A DNA stretch of 64,000 nt from Flavobacterium pisciphilum. GTDB taxonomy: Bacteria; Bacteroidota; Bacteroidia; Flavobacteriales; Flavobacteriaceae. Below are positions 36,078-45,884 of this stretch, piece by piece. The stretch covers positions 3,720,001-3,784,000 of the forward strand of contig NZ_JAJJMO010000001.1 in the NCBI RefSeq assembly GCF_020905345.1, read 5' to 3'. The position numbers and the translations under genes were made by a program. Numbering within the stretch: the first letter of the stretch is position 1; each line of letters starts with the position of its first letter. Under the pieces are notes generated by a model. It was not told the origin of the DNA and ran no database searches. It was given only the letters and a program-made list of their open reading frames with translations.

Positions 36078-36464
36078 TTAGTTCAATGCAAATGGTGCAC
36101 ACATTCTAAAAGTAGGCACTATAACTTTGAAAATTTTTGTAGTTGTAAAGTTTACCATATTGAAATATCCTTTCATTGCTCCGTATGGAGATGATAGTAA
36201 GCAACCTGAACTGTAGGTATGAAATTCGCCAGGTTTTAAAACTGGTTTTTTGCCTATTACGCCTTCACCATCAACTATTTCGATATCATTTAATGAATCA
36301 AAAATTTCCCAATGGCGTGAAGTAAGTTGTACAGAATCTTTGCTATGATTTTCAATAGTAACTACATAGCTAAAGGCAAAATGAATCTTATAGTTCTTGA
36401 AGTAAGTACCTTCAAAACTAGTTAAAACGGAAATTTTTATGCCTCTTGTTATTTGAGAAACCAT
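36078..36464 (-). CDS. apaG: ApaG-domain protein
   Basis: 128 aa, one ApaG/FBOX-like immunoglobulin fold: HFAFSYVVTIENHSKDSVQLTSRHWEIFDS, then GVIGKKPVLKPGEFHTYSSGCLLSSPYGAMKGYFNM. The family is linked to Co2+/Mg2+ handling in enterobacteria, though its biochemical role is unsettled. It follows the T9SS plug gene after 80 bp. Confidence 0.95.
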   Translation of the reverse strand: MVSQITRGIKISVLTSFEGTYFKNYKIHFAFSYVVTIENHSKDSVQLTSRHWEIFDSLNDIEIVDGEGVIGKKPVLKPGEFHTYSSGCLLSSPYGAMKGYFNMVNFTTTKIFKVIVPTFRMCAPFALN

Positions 36465-36544
36465 ACTAAAGTGTTATATATGTGCGTAATAGAAGCAAAT
36501 TTACAAAAAAAAATGATTTAAAAGAATCATTTCCTAAATGTTTT

Positions 36545-37798
36545 TTAGTTGATGATATTCAATGAGTTAGCAGATCCTTTTCCGATTACATGGTCATAAC
36601 GGTCACTGCTCTCACGATAATAAACCAATATGGTATATTCATTCTCGGTTTGATAAAAATTACCATCAATCGCATTTTCAAAATCGATTACTCCTTTTCT
36701 GTCTGCTATTTGATACTGATAATTAGTAAATCCCTGCTTTATCATTATTGCTTTTTCATAGACGCCTTTCTCAGAATTATACTCCATTTTATTCTCAGGA
36801 GTTAATCCGTAATTATTGAACATTCCGTTAATATAAATGTCTTTATTAAGACGGAAAGCAGGTGCCGAAAGTGTAAAATAAACCCATGCATAATCGGCTT
36901 CAACCTCATTATTTGAGGCATTTATGTTTTTTACAACAAAGTTACCGTTTATGTCCTGATAGTTTGTGTAAGGAAAGTTTCCTCTAGCTTGGTTAGTATA
37001 TAGGTAAGAATTATAAATGTCTTTACTTGAATCTACTTTTCCTACGTTGTTACCAGCGTTACGGATGTCTTTGTTCTCAAAATATAAAAATTCATTTCCT
37101 GCCCAGAATTGAGTTTCGTCATTGTATTTGTATATCAAGTCATTCCCAATAGTATATTGCGGTGGAACATTTTTTATTCCTGTGTTAAAATTACCATTTT
37201 GTAATAAAAGCACTTTTACACTTTGTAAAGGGGTTTGAAAATTAAGAGTATTGGATTTTATGGCAAAATCTAGATTGTGTTTATATTCGATATTGCTTAC
37301 TGTTCGACTTCTTTTTACTTGTGCAGGAACTGTAACTAAATTTTCATAGACAATAAACTTTCTAGAAAAAACAACTTCTCTATCTTCATTCAGAATTTTT
37401 AGAATGTAATTCCCTGTAATCAATAATTGAGTGTTTGGGTTTGGGAATGAGAGCTTATAGTGTGAATATATTTGTAATGTATTAAAGGAATTGGTGTAAT
37501 TGGTAATTCTTTGTCCATCGAATCCTTGTAGGTAATCAGTTTTAGGAATATCAGATGGAATCCAATTATAATTACAGTGTGTTATTTCGTAGTAATAATC
37601 AGCTTCATTGCCAAAAAGATCATCAAATTGTAATTGAATTTCACTTCCTAATTCGAATATCGGAACAACATTTTGTCCGCTTTGTACAAACGTAACCGTT
37701 TTGATATTATATGGTGGGGTAATTTCAGATTGTACTTGGGCAGCTGCCGAAGTAAAAACAAAAACAAAAATTAATTTTCGGAGGATAGATTTTAGCAT
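36545..37798 (-). CDS. Type IX secretion system plug-family protein (formerly DUF5103)
   Basis: 417 aa with a signal peptide (MLKSILRKLIFVFVFTSAAAQ). The first domain has ITPPYNIKTVTFVQSGQNVVPIFELGSEIQLQFDD and YYYEITHCNYNWIPSD. It then has FPNPNTQLLITGNYILKILNEDREVVFSRKFIVYE. The C-terminal half contains a starch-binding-like FNNYGLTPENKMEYN. Family knowledge: in F. johnsoniae a protein of this family plugs the SprA translocon pore at the outer membrane. This supports a T9SS-bearing organism. Confidence 0.87.
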   Translation of the reverse strand: MLKSILRKLIFVFVFTSAAAQVQSEITPPYNIKTVTFVQSGQNVVPIFELGSEIQLQFDDLFGNEADYYYEITHCNYNWIPSDIPKTDYLQGFDGQRITNYTNSFNTLQIYSHYKLSFPNPNTQLLITGNYILKILNEDREVVFSRKFIVYENLVTVPAQVKRSRTVSNIEYKHNLDFAIKSNTLNFQTPLQSVKVLLLQNGNFNTGIKNVPPQYTIGNDLIYKYNDETQFWAGNEFLYFENKDIRNAGNNVGKVDSSKDIYNSYLYTNQARGNFPYTNYQDINGNFVVKNINASNNEVEADYAWVYFTLSAPAFRLNKDIYINGMFNNYGLTPENKMEYNSEKGVYEKAIMIKQGFTNYQYQIADRKGVIDFENAIDGNFYQTENEYTILVYYRESSDRYDHVIGKGSANSLNIIN

Positions 37799-37860
37799 AA
37801 TATATTACGTTGCAAAAATGTAAATATAACAAATAATGCAACGTAATAGTATGCAGTTTT

Positions 37861-40770
37861 TTAAGAACCTAATATGTATTCTAAATTAACTCCAATCTCG
37901 TCGTTAATATAACTTTCTTCTAATAGGGAATCAGATAATAGTTTTTTGTTTTCCTGTAGTTTAATTATTTTTTCTTCTACTGTGTTTTTCGAAATAAATC
38001 GGATAACATTTACTTTGTTTAATTGCCCAATTCGGTGTGCTCTTCCCACACCTTGTTTTTCAGCAAAAGGATTCCACCAAGGATCTAAGAATAGAACATA
38101 AGAGGCTTTGGTGATATTTAAACCAACACCACCTGCTTTGAGTGAGATAAAAAATAGTAAAGGATTTTCGTTTGTCTGAAACAGATTTACTTGTTGTTCT
38201 CTTTTCTTAGAAGGAGTTTCGCCTGTAATCTCACAAAAATCTATTTTGTTTTCTTTACACCAATTCGTGTAAAAGCTCAAATTGGTAACGAACGAACTGA
38301 AAATGATTGTTTTTTGTTTCCCTTTTACTAAATTTTCTAGATAATTAGTGACCGCAATATATTTTCCAGAATCAATTTCTGACTCCTGATCTACCATTTT
38401 CGGATGATTGCTCAACTGTCTTAACTTCATCAAAGTATTGATAATGCTAATTTTGTCTGGGCTGGAACCATCTGTTTTTAGTAAAAAATTACGTGCTTTT
38501 GATTTCTCTTTTTCATATAATTTCTCTTGTTCAGGATCCATTTCGCAGTAATAAATCTGCTCTGTTAATTCAGGCAAATCTTTTAAAACCTGCTCTTTGG
38601 TTCTTCTTAAAATATAAGGCTGAATTAGATTTTTTAATTCTGATAAACTGATTTCGTCTTGTTTCTTTTCAATTGGAATTTTAAAATTCTCTGCAAAAAA
38701 ATTATAAGTGCCCAAAATGTCTGGATTTATAAATTGCATTTGCGACCATAAATCATCCAAAGAGTTTTCGATTGGAGTACCGCTTAGCGCTATTTTGTGA
38801 GCTGTATTTATTTTGTTAATCGCTTTAAAAATTTTAGAATTTTTATTTTTAATATATTGACTTTCGTCCAAAATTAAATAGCGAAAATTATATTTTTCTA
38901 AAATAGAAATATCGCGATGAATGATGTTGTAGCTAGTGAAAATTAAATCTGTTGATTCTAATCTATTCACTAATAGTTTCCTGTCGTTACCAACATATTG
39001 CATTTTTGAAAAATGTGGTGTGAATTTTTGAGATTCGTTGTACCAGTTAAAAACCAACGAAGACGGTAAAACAATCAAGGTTTTTAAGGGGGCTCTTTCG
39101 ATAATAGTTTCATTTTGAAATAAATCAAAATTTGTGGTTTTTGTTGTAAATCCAAGTTGTTCTTGTACTGCAACCAAAACAGCTAAGGTTTGTAAAGTTT
39201 TACCAAGTCCCATATCATCGGCCAGACAGGCACCTAAATTGGAGTTAAAATGACTTAAAAGCCATTTTACACCATCAATTTGATAAGGTCTTAAAGATGC
39301 TTTTAGTAAATCAGAAGATACATATTCAGCTTCTTGAATTGGATTTACATCGTTCTTGATTTCTGGGATCGCATCTAAAGCAGCAAAATTACTTTTACGC
39401 AAAAGCAGATTTCCATTTTCTGTTTTGGTTAATTTTGCCAGCGAACTATATTTACTAAGCCATTCTAAAGGAATTAAAAAATAGTTTCCATCAGGCAATA
39501 AAAAGAGCCTCTCTTTGTTTTTTATATTTGGAATAATTTCACTGAAGTTGATTGTATAGGCTCCAATAGAAATGATTATCTTGATGTCAAACCAATCTTC
39601 TTTTGTTTCTCCTTTCGAAAATAAAACAGTGTGGTTTTCTGTAATGATTTCTTTGCCTTCCAGTTGTAAATTTTGGATTGTAAAACCTAAGTTTTCTAGC
39701 TCTTCTTTACGATTAATAACCAGTTGAATATTAGCATAAGGATCGGGAGTTTCTGTATCTGAATTCCATCCAAATAATTCGTTTTTAATTTTTACGAAAC
39801 CAATTTCAAGTAGTTTTTCGGTGTATAAATCTTCGTCTGCGCTTCGTTTAAACTGAATTATTTTAGGCTCATTAGCAAGGCTAAAATCAACAAACGTATG
39901 TGTTTTTTTAGTTTTACTGGCATCAAATGAATACCCATTATAATCGAAATGAAGGTTGAGATAGTAGCAATTTTTAAAGAAATCATAGACGGGTTGAATC
40001 GTACATGAAATAATTTTATCACGTAGTTCTATTTCAAAACCTGTTGCTTCAATGTCAGTTTTCTTGGCTATTTCAGGAATGAAATTTTTAAAATAATCAT
40101 CAACTAATCTTGATGGTATTTCGATTGATTTTTTCTTTAAAAAAGGAGAAAGCTTCTTAGAGTTTAGCTCTTTTAGCTGTCCTAGTTTTTTATCAATAAT
40201 CAACCAGCCTGGTTCGTCCAGCAGCATATCAATACTACTATTCATAGGTGAAAATGTAGTTTCGTTTTCTTTTAGAGATAGGGTATATGTAATCCCTTCT
40301 GAATGTTTGTCAAATTGAATTTGAGGCTCAAAATCGAGAGGATTGATGCTAACTCGCGAACGATAAAAATCCTTTTCAGCTCCCATGTTAATAGATAACG
40401 GAAATTGTTCTTTTACAATTAAGGTGTAAAAGGAATCTAAATTTAGTTGCAGATGCTGGCGAATTGCAAAATCAATTTTAGAGTCTTTTTGTAAATCAGC
40501 AATAGTTTTTGCTGATTTGATTTTTGCGCTAAATTTCTTGAAAATAAATTCAGACTTTAAAGATTCACAAGCCGTTAGTATTCTTTTGGTATTGGAATCT
40601 AAATTTTCGAAAGCAATTCCAAAACTTTTAAGAACGTCTGTACTTGCTTTTTTATTTAAATAACTGATTTCGTTGGTTTCTTCAACAATATAAGCGGTTG
40701 GGATATATGCATTCAGATTTTTTTCAAAACTGACGTCAAAACAAAATTGAAATGATTTAGGAAGTTCCAA
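37861..40770 (-). CDS. SNF2-family DEAD/DEAH helicase
   Basis: 969 aa. The first about 480 residues hold an uncharacterised N-terminal region. The SNF2 ATPase follows: Walker A DDMGLGKTLQTL, DESQYIKN (motif II) and LSGTPIENSLDDLWSQ (motif III). The helicase C lobe has IFSSFVTNLSFY, FISLKAGGVGLNITKASYVLFLDPWWNPFAEKQGVGRAHRIGQ. Such bacterial Swi2/Snf2 proteins remodel RNA polymerase or DNA complexes; target unknown. No restriction or methylase partner of an R-M kind is adjacent. Confidence 0.9.
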   Translation of the reverse strand: MELPKSFQFCFDVSFEKNLNAYIPTAYIVEETNEISYLNKKASTDVLKSFGIAFENLDSNTKRILTACESLKSEFIFKKFSAKIKSAKTIADLQKDSKIDFAIRQHLQLNLDSFYTLIVKEQFPLSINMGAEKDFYRSRVSINPLDFEPQIQFDKHSEGITYTLSLKENETTFSPMNSSIDMLLDEPGWLIIDKKLGQLKELNSKKLSPFLKKKSIEIPSRLVDDYFKNFIPEIAKKTDIEATGFEIELRDKIISCTIQPVYDFFKNCYYLNLHFDYNGYSFDASKTKKTHTFVDFSLANEPKIIQFKRSADEDLYTEKLLEIGFVKIKNELFGWNSDTETPDPYANIQLVINRKEELENLGFTIQNLQLEGKEIITENHTVLFSKGETKEDWFDIKIIISIGAYTINFSEIIPNIKNKERLFLLPDGNYFLIPLEWLSKYSSLAKLTKTENGNLLLRKSNFAALDAIPEIKNDVNPIQEAEYVSSDLLKASLRPYQIDGVKWLLSHFNSNLGACLADDMGLGKTLQTLAVLVAVQEQLGFTTKTTNFDLFQNETIIERAPLKTLIVLPSSLVFNWYNESQKFTPHFSKMQYVGNDRKLLVNRLESTDLIFTSYNIIHRDISILEKYNFRYLILDESQYIKNKNSKIFKAINKINTAHKIALSGTPIENSLDDLWSQMQFINPDILGTYNFFAENFKIPIEKKQDEISLSELKNLIQPYILRRTKEQVLKDLPELTEQIYYCEMDPEQEKLYEKEKSKARNFLLKTDGSSPDKISIINTLMKLRQLSNHPKMVDQESEIDSGKYIAVTNYLENLVKGKQKTIIFSSFVTNLSFYTNWCKENKIDFCEITGETPSKKREQQVNLFQTNENPLLFFISLKAGGVGLNITKASYVLFLDPWWNPFAEKQGVGRAHRIGQLNKVNVIRFISKNTVEEKIIKLQENKKLLSDSLLEESYINDEIGVNLEYILGS

Positions 40771-40813
40771 GATTAGTAGGTTTAGTTTTAATTTGGGAAG
40801 TTGTCTAAAATTT

Positions 40814-40851
40814 AAAAAGTTTTCAAACTATTGCTATTTTGAAAACTTTTT
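40814..40851 (-). terminator. Terminator-like hairpin after the methyltransferase gene
   Basis: AAAAAGTTTTCAAA (40814-40827) and TTTGAAAACTTTTT (40838-40851) form a perfect 14-bp stem with a 10-nt loop, placed between the methyltransferase and helicase genes. Confidence 0.6.
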
Positions 40852-40878
40852 AGATGAAATTATATGGAGAAAAACGGT

Positions 40879-41652
40879 TTAGTTTTCCTGTTTAAAGCAA
40901 AGTGGGATAATTTCGCCTTTGGCTAAACAATATTTTTCGACTAGTTCTGGAGTTATTCTGTTGGTGTAATCTTCTTCAATAACTATAAAACCAATGCTTC
41001 TTAATTTGTCAAAATAATCACGTCCGTATATACGTACATGGTCGTATTGTCCGAAAATTTTAGCACGTTCTTTTTGATCAGTTATTGTGTCATCTGCAAA
41101 AGTGGTTGCTCTTGACAAATCTTGTGGGATTTGTAAAACAGCCATTCCACCTGGTTTTAAAACACGAAATAATTCCTGCATGGCTTTGGTGTCATCTGGA
41201 ATATGTTCTAAAACGTGATTACATAATATAACATCATATTCGTTATCCTTGAAAGGTAGATTACAGATATCTGCTTTTACATCTGCCAAAGGCGAAAATA
41301 AATCAGTTGTAGTGTAATCTAGGTTTTTCTGTTTACGGAATAGTTTGTAGAAAGCTTGTTCCGGAGCAAAGTGCAATACTTTTTTTGGAGCTGTAAAAAA
41401 ATCGGTTTGATCGTTTAGATACAACCATAACAAACGATGTCTTTCTAGAGAAAGAGTACTTGGTGATAATACATTGTTACGTTGTGTTCCATAACCATAC
41501 GGTAAAAACATTTTGAAACTTTTACCATCTATAGGATCAGTAAATTTATCTCCTTTTAATGTAAAAGCTAAAATTGGGCGTGCCACATAACTCAATCGAA
41601 TTAATAATGGACGTGGAATGGTATTAAGAACTAGTTTGAAAAGTTTTTTCAT
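40879..41652 (-). CDS. SAM-dependent methyltransferase
   Basis: 257 aa, class I Rossmann methyltransferase of the Methyltransf_11 type. Motif I region is KKVLHFAPEQAFYKLFR, with the acidic motif II at YTTTDLF and NLPFKDNEYDVILCNHVLEHIPDDTKAMQELFRVLKPGGM. Substrate is unknown; relatives act on sugars, quinones or small molecules. Its start is 8 bp from the left arm of the GxxExxY cassette, which separates it from map. Confidence 0.88.
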   Translation of the reverse strand: MKKLFKLVLNTIPRPLLIRLSYVARPILAFTLKGDKFTDPIDGKSFKMFLPYGYGTQRNNVLSPSTLSLERHRLLWLYLNDQTDFFTAPKKVLHFAPEQAFYKLFRKQKNLDYTTTDLFSPLADVKADICNLPFKDNEYDVILCNHVLEHIPDDTKAMQELFRVLKPGGMAVLQIPQDLSRATTFADDTITDQKERAKIFGQYDHVRIYGRDYFDKLRSIGFIVIEEDYTNRITPELVEKYCLAKGEIIPLCFKQEN

Positions 41653-41660
41653 AAATTTTA

Positions 41661-41693
41661 AACACGAATTTCACTAATTAACACAAATTAAAA
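41661..41693 (+). repeat. Left terminal inverted repeat of the GxxExxY cassette
   Basis: 33 bp, matching the reverse complement of 42134-42166 with one mismatch (32/33). It begins 8 bp upstream of the methyltransferase start codon. Confidence 0.85.
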
Positions 41694-41728
41694 AAAATGC
41701 GAAATGTAAATTTCATGGATTTCAATGG

Positions 41729-42103
41729 TTAAAGTATTATTCTACGATATTTAAGGCTATCTTCTCCAAAATTAACTAATAAGCCTAATTTATTTTTTGA
41801 AGCAGCTAAGTAATTTAATGTTTGTTTTATTTCACTATTAGAAAGACTTTGTATTGCTTTTAACTCTAAAATTATTTCGTCAAAAACTACAAAATCAGCA
41901 AAGTAATAACTTGGTAAAATAACATCTTTATATGATATGTTGAATTTTGATTCTCTATTGTAAGAAATGTTATTTTTCTTAAATTCATATTCCAAAGCAT
42001 CACCATAAACAATTTCACTATGTCCTTTTCCAAGAATCTTATGAACTTCCATGCAAAGACCTATAATTTTATATGATTCTTCTTTTAAATAAAGATCATC
42101 CAT
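41729..42103 (-). CDS. GxxExxY-family protein (PD-(D/E)XK nuclease-like)
   Basis: 124 aa, no signal peptide. The name-giving motif is GHSEIVY, inside ILGKGHSEIVYGDALEYEF. A PD-(D/E)XK-like active site can be traced as ADFVVFDEIILELKA (Asp...Glu-Leu-Lys). The family is widespread in Bacteroidota and of uncertain role. The gene lies entirely inside a 33-bp inverted repeat (41661-41693 and 42134-42166), so it looks like a small mobile cassette. Confidence 0.9.
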   Translation of the reverse strand: MDDLYLKEESYKIIGLCMEVHKILGKGHSEIVYGDALEYEFKKNNISYNRESKFNISYKDVILPSYYFADFVVFDEIILELKAIQSLSNSEIKQTLNYLAASKNKLGLLVNFGEDSLKYRRIIL

Positions 42104-42133
42104 TATTATGTTTTTGTTTTAGATTTTCTGAAA

Positions 42134-42166
42134 TTTTAATTTGTGTTAATTAGTGAAATTTGTGTT
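42134..42166 (-). repeat. Right terminal inverted repeat of the GxxExxY cassette
   Basis: 33 bp, complement of 41661-41693 with one mismatch. It runs into the map stop codon (42165-42167), so the map reading frame ends within the arm. Confidence 0.85.
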
Positions 42167-42983
42167 ACAATATCAAGGGCACTTTTCTAAACTCATCTTC
42201 TTCATTACTCTCGATTCCTAATGCTTTATAGATGTAAGCAAATGTGGATAAGATTTCTGGTTTACCATCGATTAAAGCTACATCATGCTCAAAATGGGCA
42301 CTTGCTTTTCCGTCTGCGGTTGTAATTGTCCAGCCATCTTTATGTTGCTTTATATTTCTTGTACCAAGGTTGATCATTGGTTCAATAGCAACAACCATCC
42401 CTTCAACAAAAAGTTTACCTCTGCCTTTTTTTCCATAATTAGGCATTTCTGGATCTTCGTGCATTTTTTGCCCAAGTCCATGACCAACTAATTCACGAAC
42501 AACTCCGTATCCATGTGCTTCAGTGTATTTTTGTATTGCGTTTCCAACATCTTCTACGCGGTTCCCAGCTTTAAATTCACGGATTCCCACATATAAAGAC
42601 TCTTTAGTAACTTGTAGTAGTTTTTTAACTTCTGGAGCAACTTCTCCTATTTCAAAACTATAAGCATGATCTCCGTGATAACCGTTTTTGTATGCACCAC
42701 AGTCTACCGAGATAACATCACCACTTTTTAAAGGAGTGTTATTTGGAATACCATGAACAACTTGTGAGTTTGGACTCATACATAACGAGTTTGGAAAGTC
42801 GTATAAACCTAAAAAACTAGGTACTGCACCGTGATCACGAATGAATTCTTCGGCTAGTTTATCAAGATATAATGTGGTAACTCCTTCTTTTATCTCAGAA
42901 GCAATCATTCCTAATGTTTTTGATACGATTAAGGCACTTTCGCGCATTAATTCTATTTCTTCACGTGATTTTACAATAATCAT
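42165..42983 (-). CDS. map: Methionine aminopeptidase, type I
   Basis: 272 aa. Removes N-terminal Met using a dimetal centre. Metal ligands are seen in VISVDCGAYKNGYHGDHAYSF, ELVGHGLGQKMHEDPEMPNYG and AIEPMINLGT, with ASAHFEHDVALI near the end. Length is typical of type I plus a short tail. Its C-terminal end overlaps the right arm of the downstream GxxExxY cassette, hinting that insertion occurred at the gene end. Confidence 0.95.
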   Translation of the reverse strand: MIIVKSREEIELMRESALIVSKTLGMIASEIKEGVTTLYLDKLAEEFIRDHGAVPSFLGLYDFPNSLCMSPNSQVVHGIPNNTPLKSGDVISVDCGAYKNGYHGDHAYSFEIGEVAPEVKKLLQVTKESLYVGIREFKAGNRVEDVGNAIQKYTEAHGYGVVRELVGHGLGQKMHEDPEMPNYGKKGRGKLFVEGMVVAIEPMINLGTRNIKQHKDGWTITTADGKASAHFEHDVALIDGKPEILSTFAYIYKALGIESNEEDEFRKVPLIL

Positions 42984-43003
42984 AATTTCGGATTTTCAGA
43001 TGG

Positions 43004-43011
43004 CAAAAGTA
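43004..43011 (-). promoter_or_regulatory. -7 element of map
   Basis: Plus-strand CAAAAGTA reads TACTTTTG on the minus strand, 21 bp before the start codon. No partner TTG found. Confidence 0.45.
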
Positions 43012-43183
43012 CAATTTTTATATTGTTTTTTTAAAATAGCTTTTCTATTTAATTGGATCAATCATAATTCTAGTCCTATAGTAATCTATAAATATATAGA
43101 AAGTTTGTAAAATTATCTTATTAAAATGAAATCACTTGTAGAAACAATTGAATAAATTAGCTTATTAATTAATTCTTCATGTC

Positions 43184-44428
43184 ATGAAAAATAGTAATAA
43201 CCAAGAGGGTAAAAGCAAGGCAGCTGGTTTGATCAAAATGAAAAGATTTGCTTTGGGAGTATTGGGAGTAGCTGTTATTCTTTTTCTAATTGCAATTTAT
43301 TTTAAAATAGGCTGGCTTAAAGCTTTTAGTGAAGCAGCTATGGTTGGTGGAATTGCTGATTGGTTTGCAATAGTGGCGTTATTCAGGCATCCTTTGGGAT
43401 TGCCAATTCCGCATACCGCTTTGATACCTAATAATAAAGATGCTATTGGGCAGAATCTTGGCACTTTTGTTTCTGACGAGTTCTTGATTAAAGATAAATT
43501 AGAAGCAAAAATTGAACAGTTTAATTTTGCGGAAAAAGCAGCTCATTGGCTTTCTGAAAAAAATAATGCCAATACGATTGCGTCCTTAATTATTGAAGAT
43601 GTAATCCCAGGGATTTTAAAAACAATTGTTGATGAAGATGTTCAGAAATTTATTCAGGTCAAATTTGAAACCAAATTGCGAGAAATAAATTTTGGAGAAT
43701 GGATTGCAGTTGGATTGGAGTCTTTGAGTAAAAGCGAAAAACAGGAGCAATTAATCACCAATGTTCTCAAAATACTTACAGAAGAATTGCAGAATAATAG
43801 GGATGTAATTCGTGAAAAAGTAAATAAATCAACTCCTTGGTACACATTAGGGGTAGCAGACAAAAAAATTGCAGATGGTATTTTTAATGGACTTTATGAG
43901 TTCATTGACGAAGCAAAACATTCTGATAGTTCTATTCGAAGAAAAATAAATGCATACGTTCTTGATTTTATTTCTGAATTAAATAGCTCGCCTGAGTTGC
44001 AGCAAAAAGTAAATGATTTAGTTATCGATTTTGCTCATAAAAGCGAAGTAAAAGAGTACGTCAATGCAATATGGAGTCAGATAAAGGATGCAATTACTAC
44101 CGATTTAGAAAAAAAGAACGATTCTAAAATAAAAAATAGAATCATTAGTATGGTTCAGAATTTTGGAATCAGCATAAAGAATGATCCAGTTATGTTAAGT
44201 AAAATAAATGATTTTATAAAAATTGATTTGCTTGGTATTCTTTTGAAAAATAAGCAGATGATAGGGGACTTAATAGCTTCGTCAGTAAAGAGCTGGGACA
44301 AGGAAGAGATTTCTAATAAACTAGAATTAGAAATAGGTAAAGACCTTCAATTTATTCGCATTAACGGAACTGTAGTAGGAGGGTTTGTTGGACTATTGAT
44401 TTATTTTGTAGAGCACATTATTACCTAG
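43184..44428 (+). CDS. DUF445-family membrane-anchored protein
   Basis: 414 aa. An N-terminal membrane helix (MKRFALGVLGVAVILFLIAIYF) and a second hydrophobic segment around GWLKAFSEAAMVGGIADWFAIVALF precede a long charged helical region with internal repeats. A final hydrophobic GTVVGGFVGLLIYFVEHII anchors the C terminus. The family (E. coli YjiN-like) has no settled function. Confidence 0.9.
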   Translation: MKNSNNQEGKSKAAGLIKMKRFALGVLGVAVILFLIAIYFKIGWLKAFSEAAMVGGIADWFAIVALFRHPLGLPIPHTALIPNNKDAIGQNLGTFVSDEFLIKDKLEAKIEQFNFAEKAAHWLSEKNNANTIASLIIEDVIPGILKTIVDEDVQKFIQVKFETKLREINFGEWIAVGLESLSKSEKQEQLITNVLKILTEELQNNRDVIREKVNKSTPWYTLGVADKKIADGIFNGLYEFIDEAKHSDSSIRRKINAYVLDFISELNSSPELQQKVNDLVIDFAHKSEVKEYVNAIWSQIKDAITTDLEKKNDSKIKNRIISMVQNFGISIKNDPVMLSKINDFIKIDLLGILLKNKQMIGDLIASSVKSWDKEEISNKLELEIGKDLQFIRINGTVVGGFVGLLIYFVEHIIT

Positions 44429-44440
44429 ATTCCTTTTAAT

Positions 44441-44481
44441 AAAAAAGAGACAAGTTTTAAGGATTGTCTCTTTTTGTTTTT
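44441..44481. terminator. Terminator between the DUF445 gene and the TolC gene
   Basis: AAAAAGAGACAA pairs with TTGTCTCTTTTT and a T run follows; the A run on the left suits the convergent TolC gene. Confidence 0.85.
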
Positions 44482-44495
44482 TCTTAAGTTTAGTT

Positions 44496-45884
44496 TTAAT
44501 CAGGGTTTGCCATAATTTTAAAGAGCTCAGAATTTGAGATGTAAAATCGGTTTTCTAAAGCAATCGCTGCAAGTTTAGCACTTACTAAATTATTTTCCCG
44601 AGTATTAATTAAAAACAAAGAGCTTTCTCCAAATGAAAATAAGCGTTCTTCAGAGAGGAGCATTGTAATATTGTTTTCGACTAAATCTTTGGCAAGTTTC
44701 TTTTGTTTCAACAGTGAAGTGATTTCTGTTTTTTGCGCAATTATCTTATTTGTTAGCTGTACTTTTTCTAAAGCCAAAGCAAATTGATTTTCTTGAAGTT
44801 TGTATTTTGCTAACTTCAAACTCCCGCGTTCTTTTCTTAAAAATAAAGGGAAATAAAATTCTACTCCAACTTTATAATCTTGAAAACGATAATTATCTAT
44901 ATAGCTGGGTTCAGATAAATAGGAGTAGCCTACATTTATTTTGGGCAGCAGCATATTTTGTTTTAGATCTTTTTCTACATTCAAAATGTCTATTTTGTTT
45001 TGTAAAGCACTTATCTTAGGATGAGTATCTAAGCTAATGTCTTTTTGTAATAGATCATTGGTTTTTAGAGTCTCTTGCAAGCTGTTTTCTAATGTGGCTT
45101 CTGGTATAAGATTTTCTGAAATTTCTAAAGGAATATTGTTTTCTAGCCAAAGAAAATTAGATAGTTCTAGTTTGGATTTGGTTAGTTTTAATTTAGAATC
45201 TTCAAAGCTAAGTTGTCTGTTTTTTAAACTAATTCCTGCTTCTATACTGTCTATTGCAGGTTTGTCTCCTTGACTTATTAAAGACTTAATTGCTGTTAAG
45301 CGTATTTCAGCATTATTATTGTAGGTTTCGTACAGCTTCATCTCGTCAAAATTCTTCTTCCAATTAAAATAAGCGATCGAAGCATCGTATAAAATAGCAA
45401 TGGCTTGAAGTTTTCTTTCGGATTCGCTTAATTTTATTTGAATTTTGGCTTTTCGAACATCGGCCATTCTTTGATTAATGAACAATCCTTGCCCAATAGG
45501 TACACTGATTCCAAAAGAGGTTAGTCCTTGATTTGGAGTTGTATTCTCGGGATTTAGATAAACGCCTTCGTTATTGTCAAATCCTGCCTTTAATTCTATT
45601 CCATACCAAGTTGGAATTTTAAAACTACTGTTTAAGATGGAGTAGTATTCTTTATCTTTAAATTCTTTTTTACTGAAATCTACTTCAATTTTTGGGTCGA
45701 AACCTCCTCGAGCCATCATTAAATTTGCTTGAGCTTTACTTAGTTCTAAATTAGCATTTTTAACCAGAGGGTGGTACTTTTTCACATATCCGAGAAATTC
45801 ATTATAAGTGAATTCTTTTGAGATTGGTTCTTGGCCAAAAAGGGTAAAACCAATAAATAGAAAGGCTAAATATATCGGTTTCAT
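44496..45884 (-). CDS. TolC-family outer membrane efflux protein
   Basis: 462 aa, signal peptide ending LFGQ. Two outer membrane efflux repeats are seen, built of long helices (KYHPLVKNANLELSKAQANLMMARGGFDPKIEVDFSKKEF; HPKISALQNKIDILNVEKDLKQNMLLPKINVGYSY). It forms the outer membrane channel of the exporter. The gene overlaps the HlyD-like stop by one base. Confidence 0.9.
   Translation of the reverse strand: MKPIYLAFLFIGFTLFGQEPISKEFTYNEFLGYVKKYHPLVKNANLELSKAQANLMMARGGFDPKIEVDFSKKEFKDKEYYSILNSSFKIPTWYGIELKAGFDNNEGVYLNPENTTPNQGLTSFGISVPIGQGLFINQRMADVRKAKIQIKLSESERKLQAIAILYDASIAYFNWKKNFDEMKLYETYNNNAEIRLTAIKSLISQGDKPAIDSIEAGISLKNRQLSFEDSKLKLTKSKLELSNFLWLENNIPLEISENLIPEATLENSLQETLKTNDLLQKDISLDTHPKISALQNKIDILNVEKDLKQNMLLPKINVGYSYLSEPSYIDNYRFQDYKVGVEFYFPLFLRKERGSLKLAKYKLQENQFALALEKVQLTNKIIAQKTEITSLLKQKKLAKDLVENNITMLLSEERLFSFGESSLFLINTRENNLVSAKLAAIALENRFYISNSELFKIMANPD

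Noticed and set aside
37861..42103. SNF2 helicase, methyltransferase and nuclease-like gene as a possible phage-defence island
   Set aside because: The methyltransferase is of the small-molecule type, there is a terminator-like hairpin before the helicase, and the nuclease-like gene is in its own inverted-repeat box; no defence partner genes are seen.
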